This document shows positions 1 through 10,586 of a DNA stretch of 64,000 bases, piece after piece. Origin of the DNA: Apoderus coryli (Eukaryota > Arthropoda > Insecta > Coleoptera > Attelabidae); NCBI GenBank assembly GCA_911728435.2, contig OU452199.1:44037004-44101003 (forward strand), written 5' to 3'. The notes beneath the pieces are model-generated. The model made no database searches. It was not told the DNA's origin and saw only the letters and a program-made list of their open reading frames with translations. A program made the translations under genes and the position numbers. How positions within the stretch are numbered: the first letter of the stretch is position 1; every line of letters begins with the position of its first letter.

Positions 1-18
1 TCTTCGCTTAAACTCAAC

Positions 19-408
19 TAATTATTATGTTTCTCAAAGCAAAAGCAGAGTTTGATTCAAAGCAAAAGTCGAATTTGACAAAAGCAGAATCTTTCGTTTG
101 ATTCAAAGCAAAAGCTGAGATTTCGTTCTTTGCAAAAAGAAGACAAGTTTCTTTTGTTAAATGTTCAAAAGGATTTTCGAGGAAGAGAAAAGATCGCAAG
201 ATCATCTCAAAATCGCAAAACATCTTCGGTCAAATGACAAAGTCGTAAGACAGTCAAAATCCGATCGTTTGATGTGCGAAAATTCTCGATTTTCCAATGC
301 TTTTTGCAAATAACGAAATCTCAGCTTTTGCTTTGAGAAAGATTCTGCTTTTGTCAAATTCGACTTTTGCTTTGAATCAAACTCTGCTTTTGCTTTGAGA
401 AAACATAA
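19..408. repeat. Foldback (inverted-repeat) element, arms about 115 bp
   Basis: The left arm (about 19-141) and right arm (about 297-408) are near-perfect reverse complements. Both are built from a short motif, CAAAGCAAAAGC, in one orientation on the left and the other on the right. The spacer is about 155 bp. Weak open frames across it are by-products of the repeat. No transposase is present, so this is a non-autonomous foldback or MITE-like unit. The sequence CAACTAATTAT occurs near the left end (about 17) and again at about 631, so the mobile unit may extend to about 642. Confidence 0.6.
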
Positions 409-2525
409 TTTACACAGCTCTAGGACTGATTTTGTCCTACTGAAGAGACCAATAAGGTCGAAAGCTCATGATACCCTCCGTTTCAACGAAAATTGTTTTG
501 GTTTTATCCAATACGTTTTCAAATCAAACTTAAATACCCAGTTTCGCTGGGGAAGATATGCTCTGAGCTTGTTTCGCCTTAAATTCGGCTCATCAGTTGT
601 GGAAGTACCACAAGACAAGTTTCTTTTGTTCAACTAATTATGGTTACAATTATGTATATACAAAAGGGATGAATAAAAGATAACAAATAGGTATTTTAAG
701 TATATACAAAAACTAGTTCTATTTACGCTCGGTGGTGTATCGATTATTGTGGAATGTCTTAGATAAACAGTCTGGGTTTTTTAGATACTTTCAACACCCT
801 GTATATACAATATTTTTGTACGAACATCCCAAAACCAACTAACTTTGCATGTTTAACCCAAATAACATTAAATCATATTTAAATAAAATAATTAAATTTC
901 ATAAAGTTTCTACTAAGAAGTTGTTTACGATCATATTTATGATTTCCGCTTTCCAAGTATATTTCTATAAGTAGGTACCTACCATCTCCATATCATAAGC
1001 AACTATCCTACTTGGAAACTTTTCAACTTTTTCCTTGAATGCAATCTCATAAATGTTACACGGCTGGTGGTATTTAATAGAAGCTGTTTTTAAATAAATA
1101 TAAATTAGACTTTAGAGTAAGTAGTTAGTCTGAAGTGGTGCTCTATGCCCTACTTTATGGGGTTGCTACTGACTGTTAACTTTACATTTAAAACTTTCTG
1201 AAACTTTCAAACAACGTAGGTAGTGTTAATTTGAAGTTTTAGCGTCATAATAGATATCTTTGTATTAAGAAAAGTTTGAGACAGTTAAATTATAATAAGT
1301 AATGCAGGTAATTTTATATTATAATTATTATAATTAGTTTTTTTAATGGAATACAACTCGTCAACTTCACAAATGAATATTGTATAATCTCAATTTAAAA
1401 TACCATACATGTTTCGGGATTCTGGAATGCCATCTTCAGTTAATAATAGATACAGAAAGTTTGATTTACCTAATTAAAAAAAAAAAGAAGAAAAGAAAGA
1501 TCACACATATACGAGTATACTCGTATATTATACAGTCTTACATTTACACTATAGCTTGAATAAATAAATTTTAATAAAGTTTTTAGAGGCAGGCTAATGA
1601 TGAGCGAGCTATCTCCGAAACATGTCCCTTATGCGTTGAGGTTGATACTATATTATTATATAATTTAGTGCAGCCTACGATTGTGTTTTATTTCGTATGT
1701 AACAATTCCTAATGAACCTATACAAACCTATGAAATAAAATAAAAATCATACAGATTGAGTTACGACTAACTACTTTGATTTTTCAATTTTTCCAAAGCA
1801 TAACTATACAGGGTGTCCAGTATAAAATGATGTACCATGTAATCACGTGATATTTCAAGCGAGTTTTCAAGGTATTTACTTAAAGGTTTTTATGAGTTTT
1901 TTCATAATTATAATATTTTACTAGTAAATCCAACTAAGTCTATACATAATTATGGTAAAGTTGAAACATAATTGTCTGACATGGACAAACAAAGGCGTTA
2001 TTATTATTCCTAAAACTGTTGGAGAAAACTTACAAAAAGTTCTGCTACAAAAACCTGATTTACCCTGTATATTGGAGGAGGATTGTTTTATTTTAAATAA
2101 ATATTCTTTATTTCAACTTTTTTTAATTATTGTTAGTTGCTGGGCTTGCTATTAAATGACCAAAGAAGTTCCCTCTGGATTCCATACTGTTAGCTCGAGA
2201 AACAGATACATATCGTGTCCGTTATTTCAAGCTCATATTTATTTTTATAAAATGAACATAATACAGCTTATCGTTTAAATCTATGTTTTTATTTTGAATT
2301 TCAGGTTTGGGGAAAATCAATCGGCATCCGCAAATTCCACAGAGACAAGTTACTAATTTACGTTTTATGGACCTAATTAACAAAATGTGATTACAAAATA
2401 TAAATAAAATTGTTAATTTAAATTGATACCCGGAAAATGGTTAATCATTCAGTTATTTAAAAACACAGTGCAGACAGTATATGTGTGAGAAATATGAATA
2501 GTTGGAACTGAAACAGACCAGGCTG
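409..2525. other. 5' flank of the DPR gene; no gene recognised
   Basis: AT-rich sequence with short open frames that I do not recognise. There are isolated CACCCTGTATATAC (about 790) and TACAGGGTGTCC (about 1808) motifs, which are typical ends of short insect transposons but face outward here. The motif ACATGTTTCGG near 1408 and its complement near 1615 resemble the tails of retroelement relics. The last 60-70 bases before 2526 are presumably the 5' UTR; an in-frame TAG lies about 27 bases upstream of the first ATG. No promoter could be identified with confidence. Confidence 0.4.
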
Positions 2526-2619
2526 ATGATGGCGTTCCTTATAGTATCTCGAAATGTCAGTGTATACGGCTTAACGTTATTGTGTTGTGTTGGATTTGTC
2601 GGCGCCTATTTTTTTACTG
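2526..2619 (+). CDS. DPR-family protein, exon 1 (signal peptide)
   Basis: Two adjacent ATGs (2526 and 2529) open a 31-residue segment beginning MMAFLIVSRN and running into a hydrophobic stretch, LTLLCCVGFVGAYFF, which fits a secretory signal peptide. It ends in phase 1 just before a strong donor, GTATGT, at 2620. The leftover G joins the first two bases of exon 2 to make an Asp codon, so the frames agree across an 18-kb intron. The link to exon 2 is inferred: frame, donor quality and signal character support it, but a further small exon cannot be excluded. An in-frame TAG upstream limits N-terminal extension. Confidence 0.62.
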
Positions 2620-3436
2620 GTATGTACCTACATTCTTAATCTTGACTGAAATTGTTATATACTTAGTAATGTAAGAATGACTGACTTTGGTACCCTAGTT
2701 CATCCCTGTCCCACATTCTATTCCTACTGTTTCGCAGGTGTTACTTTGTTATTTGTTAGATGCGCACTCTAGACAGCGACTTCATAATAAGCCGAAAGAG
2801 CACGCATGCGCTCTTCTCCCTTCTGTCTTAATATTTGGCGGCAGTTGATAGTCAGACGCCGAGGTATTACGACGAAAACCGGTTTCACTTGAATGACGCT
2901 TACTATTTAATTAAAGAAGTATTTTTGCTATCAGCTCAATCAATTAATTAATCCTTATTTTCTTATAGTGCTGTCTTTCTTCGCTAAAATCTGCATAAAA
3001 AGGACCGCTATCTATATGACTTAACTTAAACATGAAAATAATGGCTCGACTATTAATGTAAACCTTAACCATTTTGACAAAAGGAACTGTCAAACAAATT
3101 ATTAGTAAAATAAGTGACACCAATGTTAGAAAAAAATATTTCCAAATTATGACAAACCAACGAAACAAAATAGAGAGATATGGTAGTCCTAAAAAATAAC
3201 GTCCACCGCTATTAACGTTAATTTAACACCAACGATTTTCAAAAATAGAGATATGGTAGTCCTAAAAAATAACGTCATCTATGATGAAAAACATATTATA
3301 GGCAGCTATTTTTAGTCTAGCATATCTAATATATTTATAGTAGGTATTTAGTATAAAATTTTATAACGTTTTTGAATTTGACAAGTAATTAAGTATTTAT
3401 CAGATTATAACAACATTAATTAATAAGCAGCATGTA
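2620..3436. other. Start of intron 1; short direct repeat, no gene
   Basis: No coding feature is recognised. A 31-bp direct repeat containing ATGGTAGTCCTAAAAAATAA occurs at about 3173-3203 and 3248-3278. A GC-richer patch at about 2790-2900 contains the near-palindrome GAGCACGCATGCGCTC and has no identified role. Confidence 0.4.
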
Positions 3437-3830
3437 CAGAGTGATGCAAAAAAAAACATTAATTAGCCGACATTTAACAAATTTTCCAGATTGCACTCAA
3501 ATAAATTTTAAATGTTTAGAAATTTTTTTTTATACTTTAAATTTATATACGGGGTGAGTCAAAAATGTATTTGTTAATTTTTTAAGGACAAAAAAGTAAT
3601 ATTTCGAATAATCTTTTGATTTTTTTAGATTTGAATTCATGATTTCTTTAGCTCCTAGAGGTGATCGACGGGGTAACTCAAAAATGTTTATATTTATTTG
3701 CAATATTGTTAGGTACGGTATTAGATAGTTACATTTTCTGATTTTTTTAGTTTTTTAGATTGGTTATGAAATTATTGCACAGGGTGGTTAAAAAATGTTT
3801 AAAAAAAAATTTTAATTTGAAGTTTTTTTG
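3437..3830. repeat. Diverged tandem units of about 110-118 bp
   Basis: Starts near 3437, 3550, 3670 and 3781 share a degenerate head of the form GGGTGAGTCAAAAATGT followed by T-rich sequence. Units are only moderately similar, so this is an old tandem array or several related insertions. It runs directly towards the tRNA-like sequence at 3899 and may belong to the same composite repeat. Confidence 0.4.
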
Positions 3831-3898
3831 TATATTTCTTTTAAATTTTACAGTATTTTTAAGTACATATTATTAAAATTAAAATACAGTATTTGTTA

Positions 3899-3975
3899 CC
3901 AGGTTTTTGTGGCGTCATTGGTAGAGCGTTTGCTTCGCATGCGAAAGGTTAGGGGTTCGAATCCCAACTCTGGCA
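3899..3975 (+). pseudogene. tRNA-like sequence (tRNA pseudogene or SINE head)
   Basis: It has a D-arm-like segment (TTGGTAGAGCG), a five-pair anticodon stem around the loop TTCGCAT (anticodon CGC, which would be alanine), and a B-box-like T arm, GGGTTCGAATCCC. The outer acceptor pairs CCAG with CTGG, but the rest of that stem and the T stem have mismatches, so this is not a sound cellular tRNA. A run of T and A follows. A related module sits in the other orientation at about 11008-11075, which points to a dispersed repeat. Confidence 0.5.
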
Positions 3976-4147
3976 ATACTTTTTTTAATTTATTTTTTGA
4001 TTTTTTTTTTAAATATTTTTTTATTATTTTTTTTTTCTGAAATTTTTTTTTACAACCCTCAATGACCTTTGTCATAGATAAGACTACCACAAGACGACTG
4101 GGAAATCCCGCAAGGGATTTCTTGTCTGTTAATCATTAATCGTTGTA

Positions 4148-5552
4148 ATACCGGGTATTCCATTAAGGGTGGACAGGTAGCATATCTCAGGAAATAATAG
4201 TCGTAGGACAATGGGAAAAAAACTCTTTTAGGGAAATTCACCATGGGAAATCGCTGGAAATAATTTTCTAGTTCCTAACTATACCGCTAGGGGGAGTAAT
4301 AGATATTGTAATGCGAAAAATGCATTTTTATTGAAAATTTCGCAATATAAGTTAGAAAAACAATACTACCGCGGTAATGCTACTGAGATTCGGCATCCTT
4401 TTGGTGTATCACTTTTTATTGTAAGGCTTGAAATAAAGGCAGTAGGGAAGGACGAAATTTTACCTATGATAATGTCTATAACTTTAGTTTAGCTTAACCA
4501 AATTTATCAATCTAATTTTTGTTTAAGAACTCAAGCCTTGCTGATGAAGAAAAAAAATATTTTAAATCATAATTGTTTTTTGGGGCTCCGCTAGATGTCG
4601 ATATTTACATCGCCTAAGGTTTTTTTGATTTTTCTTTAAAAACTTAAATGGAATGATACAAATATTTTATCAAAAATGAAAAGTAAATTTGCAACGAAAA
4701 AGTCCAAAACAGCACAGGAAAATCTTTATTCATTTGAGAGTTTATTTATTTGTCTCCATGCATGGAAACTTCCCAATTTTTTTTTCATGGGTATCTAGAT
4801 CTACCTCTTGTAACAAATTTTATTATTTGTTAAACTATCAGTTTAATAAAGTTTAAACCTATTTCTTTATTTCCCATGGCATTCTTAATCACGGAAAATT
4901 AAAGATACATGATTTTTCAACGAATTTTGGTTAACAACATTCTTTTGACCATAACTCTCAAACGAATAAAGATTTTCCTATGTGGTTTTAGGCTTTTGTG
5001 TTGCAAATTCAATTTACTTTTCATTCTTTATAAAATATTTGTATCATTCCATTTAAGTTTTTAAAGAAAAATCAAAAAAACCTTAGGCGATGCAAATATC
5101 GCCATCTAGCGGAGCCCCAAAAAACAATTATGATTTAAAATCTTTTTTTTCTTCATCAGCAAGGCTTGAGTTCTTAAACAAAAATTAGATTGATAAATTC
5201 GGTTAAGCCAAACCAAAGTTATACACATTATCATAGGTAAAATCTCGTCCTTCGCTGCTGCCTTTATTTCAAGCCGCACAATAAAAAGTGATTCACCAAA
5301 AAGATGCCGAATCTCAGTAGCATTACCGTGGTAGTATTGTTTTTCTAACTTATGTTGCAAAATTTTCAATAAAAATGCATTTTTCGCATTACTGTATCTA
5401 TTACGCCCCCTAGCGGTATAGTTAGAAACTAAAAAACTATTTCCAGCAATTTCCCATTGTCGATTTCCCTAAAAGAATTTTTTTCCCATTGTCCTACGAC
5501 TATTATTTCCTGAGATATGCTACCTGTCCACCCTTAATGGAATACCCGGTAT
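4148..5552. mobile_element. Long foldback element, arms about 590-600 bp
   Basis: Bases 4148-4740 and about 4955-5552 are inverted copies of one another with scattered differences, separated by a spacer of about 214 bp. Outer ends read ATACCGGGTATTCC and its complement. No transposase domain is visible in the arms or spacer; the open frame at 5106-5369 is a chance reading of the right arm. The element is non-autonomous and lies inside DPR intron 1, so the pre-mRNA would carry it as a hairpin about 600 bp long. Confidence 0.75.
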
Positions 5553-6544
5553 ATTATTAATCTCATTTACGTACATAATACCTACTAATCGTTATTTTAA
5601 TACTTCTTCAAACCAACTCATTAATCTGTTCAGTAACTTTTATTAAAAAAAGTGTTACTTAATTATTTTCTATAATATCCGAGTGTCTTTATTAAAACCC
5701 CTACGCAACGTTAAAACTCCTACAGTAAGACTTCATTCCTACTAAATTAAACTTTTTGAAGAAAACAAGAAATGTTTTTAAATAATTTTCACAAAATTTA
5801 TTGCACAAGCATGACAATTGTTTCACCAACACATGTTTGTGAAATTTCATTAAGTAGGAATCAAGACTATCCACAACCTACTAAATTAAAGAACAGTCCC
5901 TGTGGCTCCGTGGTTCCTTCTGCAATCTGCAAGCAAGGATCTTCTGTAGATCTATTATTGTTATTATAAAACCTTCAGTTTATCCTTGTTTCCGTTTTAA
6001 CATCGCTTGTATACATCTCGCAACTCATGTAAGGTGGTTTATTTAAATCATAGCAACAGAATGCCCGCGGTGAAATAAAACCTCATGATATCAAAAACAG
6101 CGGAAAATTATCGCCGTAAACATTTTTCTTTCTTGAGTCGTCTCTCCTATATTGTGATGCTTATTTTTCTCAAGAAAAATGTTGTAAAATAAATAGGTTT
6201 TGTTTTTTTTATGAAACTTGGAAAACGAGGGTGTAAAAGCATATTTTTTTTGACTTAATGTGACACAAGATTAATTTTTATTTGTAACAATAAACATCAA
6301 TTTATGTCAGAAAAAGTACCTATGTTTTTATTTTGTGGTTAGGTTTAAAAAAGTTATGCATCAACACAACTGTCTTAAAATAGTGAACCGGCAAACAAAA
6401 ACATTAAACGAATGTTTTAAAAGTAAAATGAAAAAAATTACAGATCACTATTCTGGATTGATTTCTAAACCCTTGCACCAACGCAATTATATTTTTTTGT
6501 ACTGATCAGTACTTATTTTTCAATGAAATTATTTATAGAAATTC
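5553..6544. other. Intron 1 sequence without recognisable feature
   Basis: AT-rich, with only short open frames. One small frame at 5772-5969 has no family motif. I see no repeat pair or transposon end. Confidence 0.4.
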
Positions 6545-6635
6545 AAAACAAAAGAGGACCGAGTATAGACCCTTGGGTAACACTGGTTCCCATATATCTG
6601 TATGCAGACGTTTGTCCCGTAAATCCTTACGAGCA
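6545..6635 (-). pseudogene. Small LINE reverse-transcriptase fragment
   Basis: On the minus strand a short frame reads GTSVTQGSILGPLLF, the conserved reverse-transcriptase block before the catalytic YADD motif of non-LTR retrotransposons. Nothing on either side extends it convincingly, so it is a scrap of an old insertion. Confidence 0.45.
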
Positions 6636-6861
6636 GCTTCCTCCACCTTAACTATCACTTAATTAATTGCATTTTTGTGAAATTGCATAATTACGTAACT
6701 AAGTACATCTTGAGCACAACTGAACTTTAATGAAAATATGACGGTAATATACTATCATTCAATAAGTAAGAAAAAAACAAAACTTCTATCGCTCTGATTG
6801 GACAAAACGCTCGTAGCGATACTATACTTCTCCGAGCCCCAATATTTACACACTTGACTAT

Positions 6862-7917
6862 TTCATCATCATCACTCAGCTATAGTAGTCCACTGCTGAA
6901 CATAAGCCTCTCGTTTATTTTGCCACTCTACTCTATCTTGAGCCATTTGTATCCAATTACCACAGATTCTTTTGATGTCATCGGTCCATCGTGTGGGGAG
7001 GGCGCCCTCTACTACGATAAGCTTCGTGCCTCGGGCGCCACTCCAATAGTTTTTTAGACCATCTTCCGTCAGTTCTTCTAGCTACGTGGCCGGCCCAGTT
7101 CCACTTTAAAGTTGTTATTTTTTCGATTACATCTATAACGCTTGTTCTTTGGCGAATAATCTCGTTTGGTATTCGGTCTCTGAGGGAAATACCCAGAATA
7201 GCCCTCTCCATCGCCCGTTGGGTGACACGCAGTTTCTTTGCTGACTTTTTTGTAAGCGTCAATGTTTCGGCTCCGTATGTCATCACTGGTAATACGCACT
7301 GATTGTATACTTTTCGTTTTAGACTGATGGGAATATCCGACTTGAAAACATACTTTAATCTTCCGAAAGATGTTCACCCCAAGCCTACTCTCCAGAGAAG
7401 TTCACACGTCTGGTTGTCTCGTCCTATTCGGATCTCATGACCTAAATATTTGTAGGCGGTGACCTGTTCAATAGATTTGCTTCCAACAGTTATGTTTTCA
7501 CTGGGGACTAGGTTTGTCATGACTTGCGTCTTTGCAAAGTTAATTCTTAGGCCAACTTCCCTTGAAGCATTATATAATTTTTACAACATCATGGACGCTT
7601 GATCTATACGGTCGGACGATATCGTCTGCAAATCTTAAGTTATTTAATCTTTGACCGTCTATATTTAGGCCCATTTCCCCCCATTCGATTTTCTTACAGG
7701 CATATTCGAGCAGTGTGGTGAACAGCTTTGGAGAGAGGGTATCACCTTGTTCTATTCGGAATGTTCTTGTGTTTTTATGTAATCTTACACACGCCGTTGC
7801 TTTCTCATATATACCCTTAATCAGTGCAATGTACCTGTAATCAATTCTGCAGTCTGTTAATGATTTGAGCATATATGTTGTTGGCTGATTGAGTCAAAAG
7901 CTTTTTCATAGTCTACG
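6862..7917 (-). pseudogene. RTE-like LINE, 3' part (split copy)
   Basis: Minus-strand frames give part of a reverse transcriptase (7570-7872, with NNLRFADDIV as the catalytic block) and the typical RTE C-terminus (6978-7286, with YGAETLTLTK, RAMERAILGISLRDR and LKWNWAGHVARR). Frames are shifted relative to one another, so the copy is dead. The 3' end near 6862 carries an ATC-rich tail, usual for RTE elements. The upstream part continues at 9063 after a later insertion: the frame reads VDYEKAFDS across the gap once that insert is removed. Confidence 0.75.
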
Positions 7918-9052
7918 GCATTCATTAGACTGCGAGGGTTGGTAGGAACTGTACCCACTTATCGGGGACATACCAAAATTGGCGTATGTATTGGGGATGG
8001 CATCATAGACATGCCCATGGACCACATCATACCAAAATTTGAATTTGACATAAACTTCGAAGTGCATATTGTGGACCGCGAAGTTCTTGATAAAGACTGC
8101 ATACGGACACTGAGAGGGATAACCTGGTTTACAGACGGGTCAAAAACCGAAAGTGGAAGTGGTGCAGGAATATACAGTGAGACAAGGAACACGAATCTAA
8201 GATTCTCACTGGGGAAAAACACATCCGTATTTCAAGCGGAAGTGTTTGCAATTCTGCAATGTGCAAAACTAAACAGATTGAGGGCTTATACAAACAAGCG
8301 AATCAATATATGTTCAGATAGCCAGGCGGCCTTAAGGGCTCTGAGAAGCCCCAAGGTTACAACCAAACTGGTATGGGAATGCCAAACAGAACTTAGGGCC
8401 CTGGCGGACCACAACAGGGTTAATCTAGTGTGGGTCCCGGGGCACTCGGGAATAGAAGGCAACGAGAGAGCGGATTGGCTGGCTAGACAAGCCTCTGAAA
8501 CCACATATACTGGCACGGAACCTGCGCTGGGCTTGTCTAAAAGAACGGCGAGGGAACTCCTCAAGTGCTGGGCCAGAAGCGAGCACCAGAGATATTGGGA
8601 ACATATTCCCAAGCAGGAGCATGGGAAGAGGTTTATACCTGGTGCCGCAACAAAACGCACTGAAAAACTGCTAGCATTAAGCAGGAGTCAGATGCGAATA
8701 ACTATGGGACTCCTTACTGGGCATTGCGCTCTGAGAGACCACCTAAATAAGATGGGGCTGTACAATGGGGACCTGCAATGCAGATTGTGTAATGGGGCAG
8801 TTGAAACAGCTTACCATGTAATATGTGAGTGTGTAGTTCTACAACGAAGAAGACACGCTATTTTTGGGCATTCGCTGATTGCGCCAGCAGATATTGACAC
8901 CCAACACATAACTGAACTCCACAAGTTAGTGGAGGGTACAGGGCTGCTGGATTGGGTGGCATAATATGCGGGGATTTTTCACAATAAGCCCATGAGGCTG
9001 CAGTGAAACCGGGGACTTAAGTCGTACGGACCCTTTCAAAAAAAAAAAAAAA
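7918..9052 (+). mobile_element. 5'-truncated RNase H-bearing LINE inserted in an RTE element
   Basis: The insert ends in an A-run of about 15 and is flanked by the 10-bp direct repeat ATAGTCTACG (7908-7917 and 9053-9062). Removing it and one repeat restores the reading of the host RTE. It carries only the C-terminal third of a LINE polyprotein (7939-8964), so it is a 5'-truncated copy made by target-primed reverse transcription. A shorter, internally deleted relative lies at 20840-20976. Confidence 0.85.
7939..8964 (+). CDS. LINE polyprotein C-terminus: RNase H and zinc knuckle
   Basis: An uninterrupted 341-residue frame. RNase H motifs come in order: FTDGSKT (Asp66), QAEVFAI (Glu101), CSDSQAA (Asp127) and GHSGIEGNERAD (Asp179), so all four acidic residues of the active site are kept. 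A CCHC-type finger follows (Cys281, Cys284, His293, Cys298). This order is that of I/R1/LOA-group LINEs, whose RNase H removes RNA during reverse transcription. The start codon is simply the first ATG inside the 5' truncation; the native protein began far upstream. Endonuclease and reverse transcriptase are absent, so it is unlikely to act alone. Confidence 0.75.
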   Translation: MVGTVPTYRGHTKIGVCIGDGIIDMPMDHIIPKFEFDINFEVHIVDREVLDKDCIRTLRGITWFTDGSKTESGSGAGIYSETRNTNLRFSLGKNTSVFQAEVFAILQCAKLNRLRAYTNKRINICSDSQAALRALRSPKVTTKLVWECQTELRALADHNRVNLVWVPGHSGIEGNERADWLARQASETTYTGTEPALGLSKRTARELLKCWARSEHQRYWEHIPKQEHGKRFIPGAATKRTEKLLALSRSQMRITMGLLTGHCALRDHLNKMGLYNGDLQCRLCNGAVETAYHVICECVVLQRRRHAIFGHSLIAPADIDTQHITELHKLVEGTGLLDWVA

Positions 9053-9062
9053 ATAGTCTACG

Positions 9063-9290
9063 AAAACAAGGATGAGAGGTTTATTATATTCTGTTGATTT
9101 TTCTATAAGGGTCTTGATTGTATGTAAATGGTCATTGTACCGTACCCTGCTCGAAATCCTGCCTGTTCTTTCGGCTGGTAAAAATCTAATTTTGGAGTTA
9201 GGCGTTTAGCAATGATCTGACTACTTATCTGTTCTGTAAATGAAGCAAGTGCTCGTCGCGAATCTTTAAAACGACTCTAAAAACGTTACC
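9063..9290 (-). pseudogene. RTE-like LINE, reverse-transcriptase part upstream of the insertion
   Basis: The minus strand reads RLTPKLDFYQPKEQAGFRAG and then EKSTEYNKPLILVFVDY, the early reverse-transcriptase blocks of RTE elements, leading to the insertion site at 9053-9062. It belongs with 6862-7917. Sequence similarity fades by about 9290, so the copy is 5'-truncated there. Confidence 0.65.
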
Positions 9291-9865
9291 AACATTGTTC
9301 GTAACTTTTGTTGATAACTTTGACGGGCTGCCGTTAATTAATCAGAGTGGTTAAATCCTTAAATGCATTTTCAAGAAGTAAAAAATCCTAAAGAAATACG
9401 AGTAAAACAGCTGCAAAATCGTGCGTTATTTTCAGAACGTTCTAGTCTTCCAAGGTCTGCTGCAAAACATGATATTTCACTTTCTCTGTGATGGTGTTTT
9501 GTTTAATGTGCTGTGTTCTTTACCTCTGATAACAAATTTTGTTTCACCTATCACCAATGTTTTGGATGTACTGGATTTACAGTTCGACTTGCATATCTTT
9601 AGATTCTATTTACCATTATTTTTGGCTACTAACCTAGGCAGTAAAAAAGCATTAGGAAAACCAGTAAAGTCTAGGAAAAGCAAATGATTTTCTTTCGTAA
9701 GTACGTCTATGACATATCCAATATTATATAAAAATAGTATGTAATAAAAGGCAGTAATTCTATCATAAACACATCGTGTAGTGGGTATTCATTCGACCAA
9801 AACTCCGAAGACACAACAGAAGTGAAAATGGTCGAAATAACCCAAACTTTTTAAAACCTCATATA
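9291..9865. other. Intron 1 sequence without recognisable feature
   Basis: A frame at 9421-9687 (88 codons) is hydrophobic and has no recognised motif; I treat it as chance. No repeat structure was noticed. Confidence 0.4.
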
Positions 9866-10586
9866 TACAGCGTTTTTTAAAATGTGCGCATCATATGGGA
9901 GTTTTTTTTTGGTTTTAATTAAATTTGGGGTTGGAGTTTCGGCTTCAAATTGGATGAAAACCCATGCAGCTCGCACGCTCAAATGATTTCTGGTGACATT
10001 GCTCTGCAAAAATATCGCCTCATCACCTTAATGAGTCACTTCCTGAAAATATTCCTACAGATCATCCATAAAAGAATAAATACAAGATGCGAATCATTCA
10101 TGGGCAAATAACAGTTTGGTTTACCTAAAGGGTTTGGCACAAGAGAGGCCCTGTTCATGTTCAAAGATGTAGGAATGTTTCGGTCCCTGTGTAGGTATGC
10201 CTGCTTCGTAGATTACGAAAAGGCTTTTGTCAGGATGCAACATGAAAAGCTTATGGAAATCCTTAAAAATATAGGCTTTGAAGATTGAGGTCTCCAGATA
10301 ATCGTAAATCTATACTGGAACCAAATCCCACACATCAAAGTAGACAATCAAATCTCAGACGACGGTACGAATCAAGATGGGTGTCCGGCAAGGCTACAAT
10401 CTTTCACCATGTTTTTTTTTATTCTCCTGAATTATGCAATTGTTGTCACATTTTTAAAAAAAGTCGAGTCTGCATAATTTTTCATCCAATTTGAAGCAGA
10501 AACTAATCTCAAACTCAAAAATATTATTTAAATTTAATAATAAAAAAAACTTCCCATTTGACGCGGACTTTTTGAAAAACGCTGTA
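9866..10586. mobile_element. TIR element with CAGCG ends and an internal LINE fragment
   Basis: The ends 9866-9960 and about 10480-10586 are inverted repeats of roughly 95-105 bp that start TACAGCGTTTTT and share the inner block CTTCAAATTGGATGAAAA. TA at both ends would fit a TA target duplication of Tc1/mariner-like elements. No transposase is present. The middle is a decayed LINE reverse-transcriptase fragment. Confidence 0.6.
10012..10440 (+). pseudogene. LINE reverse-transcriptase fragment inside a TIR element
   Basis: Plus-strand frames give YRLITLMSHFLKIF, ACFVDYEKAF, HEKLMEILKNIGFED and, after an in-frame stop and frame change, GVRQGYNLSP. This is the fingers-to-palm part of a reverse transcriptase from the family also seen at 19555-20412 and 33550-34127. 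Stops and shifts make it inactive. Both borders fall inside the TIRs of the enclosing element. Confidence 0.6.

Noticed and set aside
787..1820. An element bounded by the TACAGGGTG motifs at about 790 and 1808
   Set aside because: The two motifs face outward, the opposite of terminal inverted repeats, so they are not a pair.
3828..4090. Overlapping short frames on both strands at 3828-4090
   Set aside because: They read through the tRNA-like module and its T-rich tail, with no protein motif.
8286..8660. Minus-strand frames opposite the RNase H ORF (8286-8660, 8425-8622, 7959-8222)
   Set aside because: Antisense shadows of a well-supported plus-strand domain.
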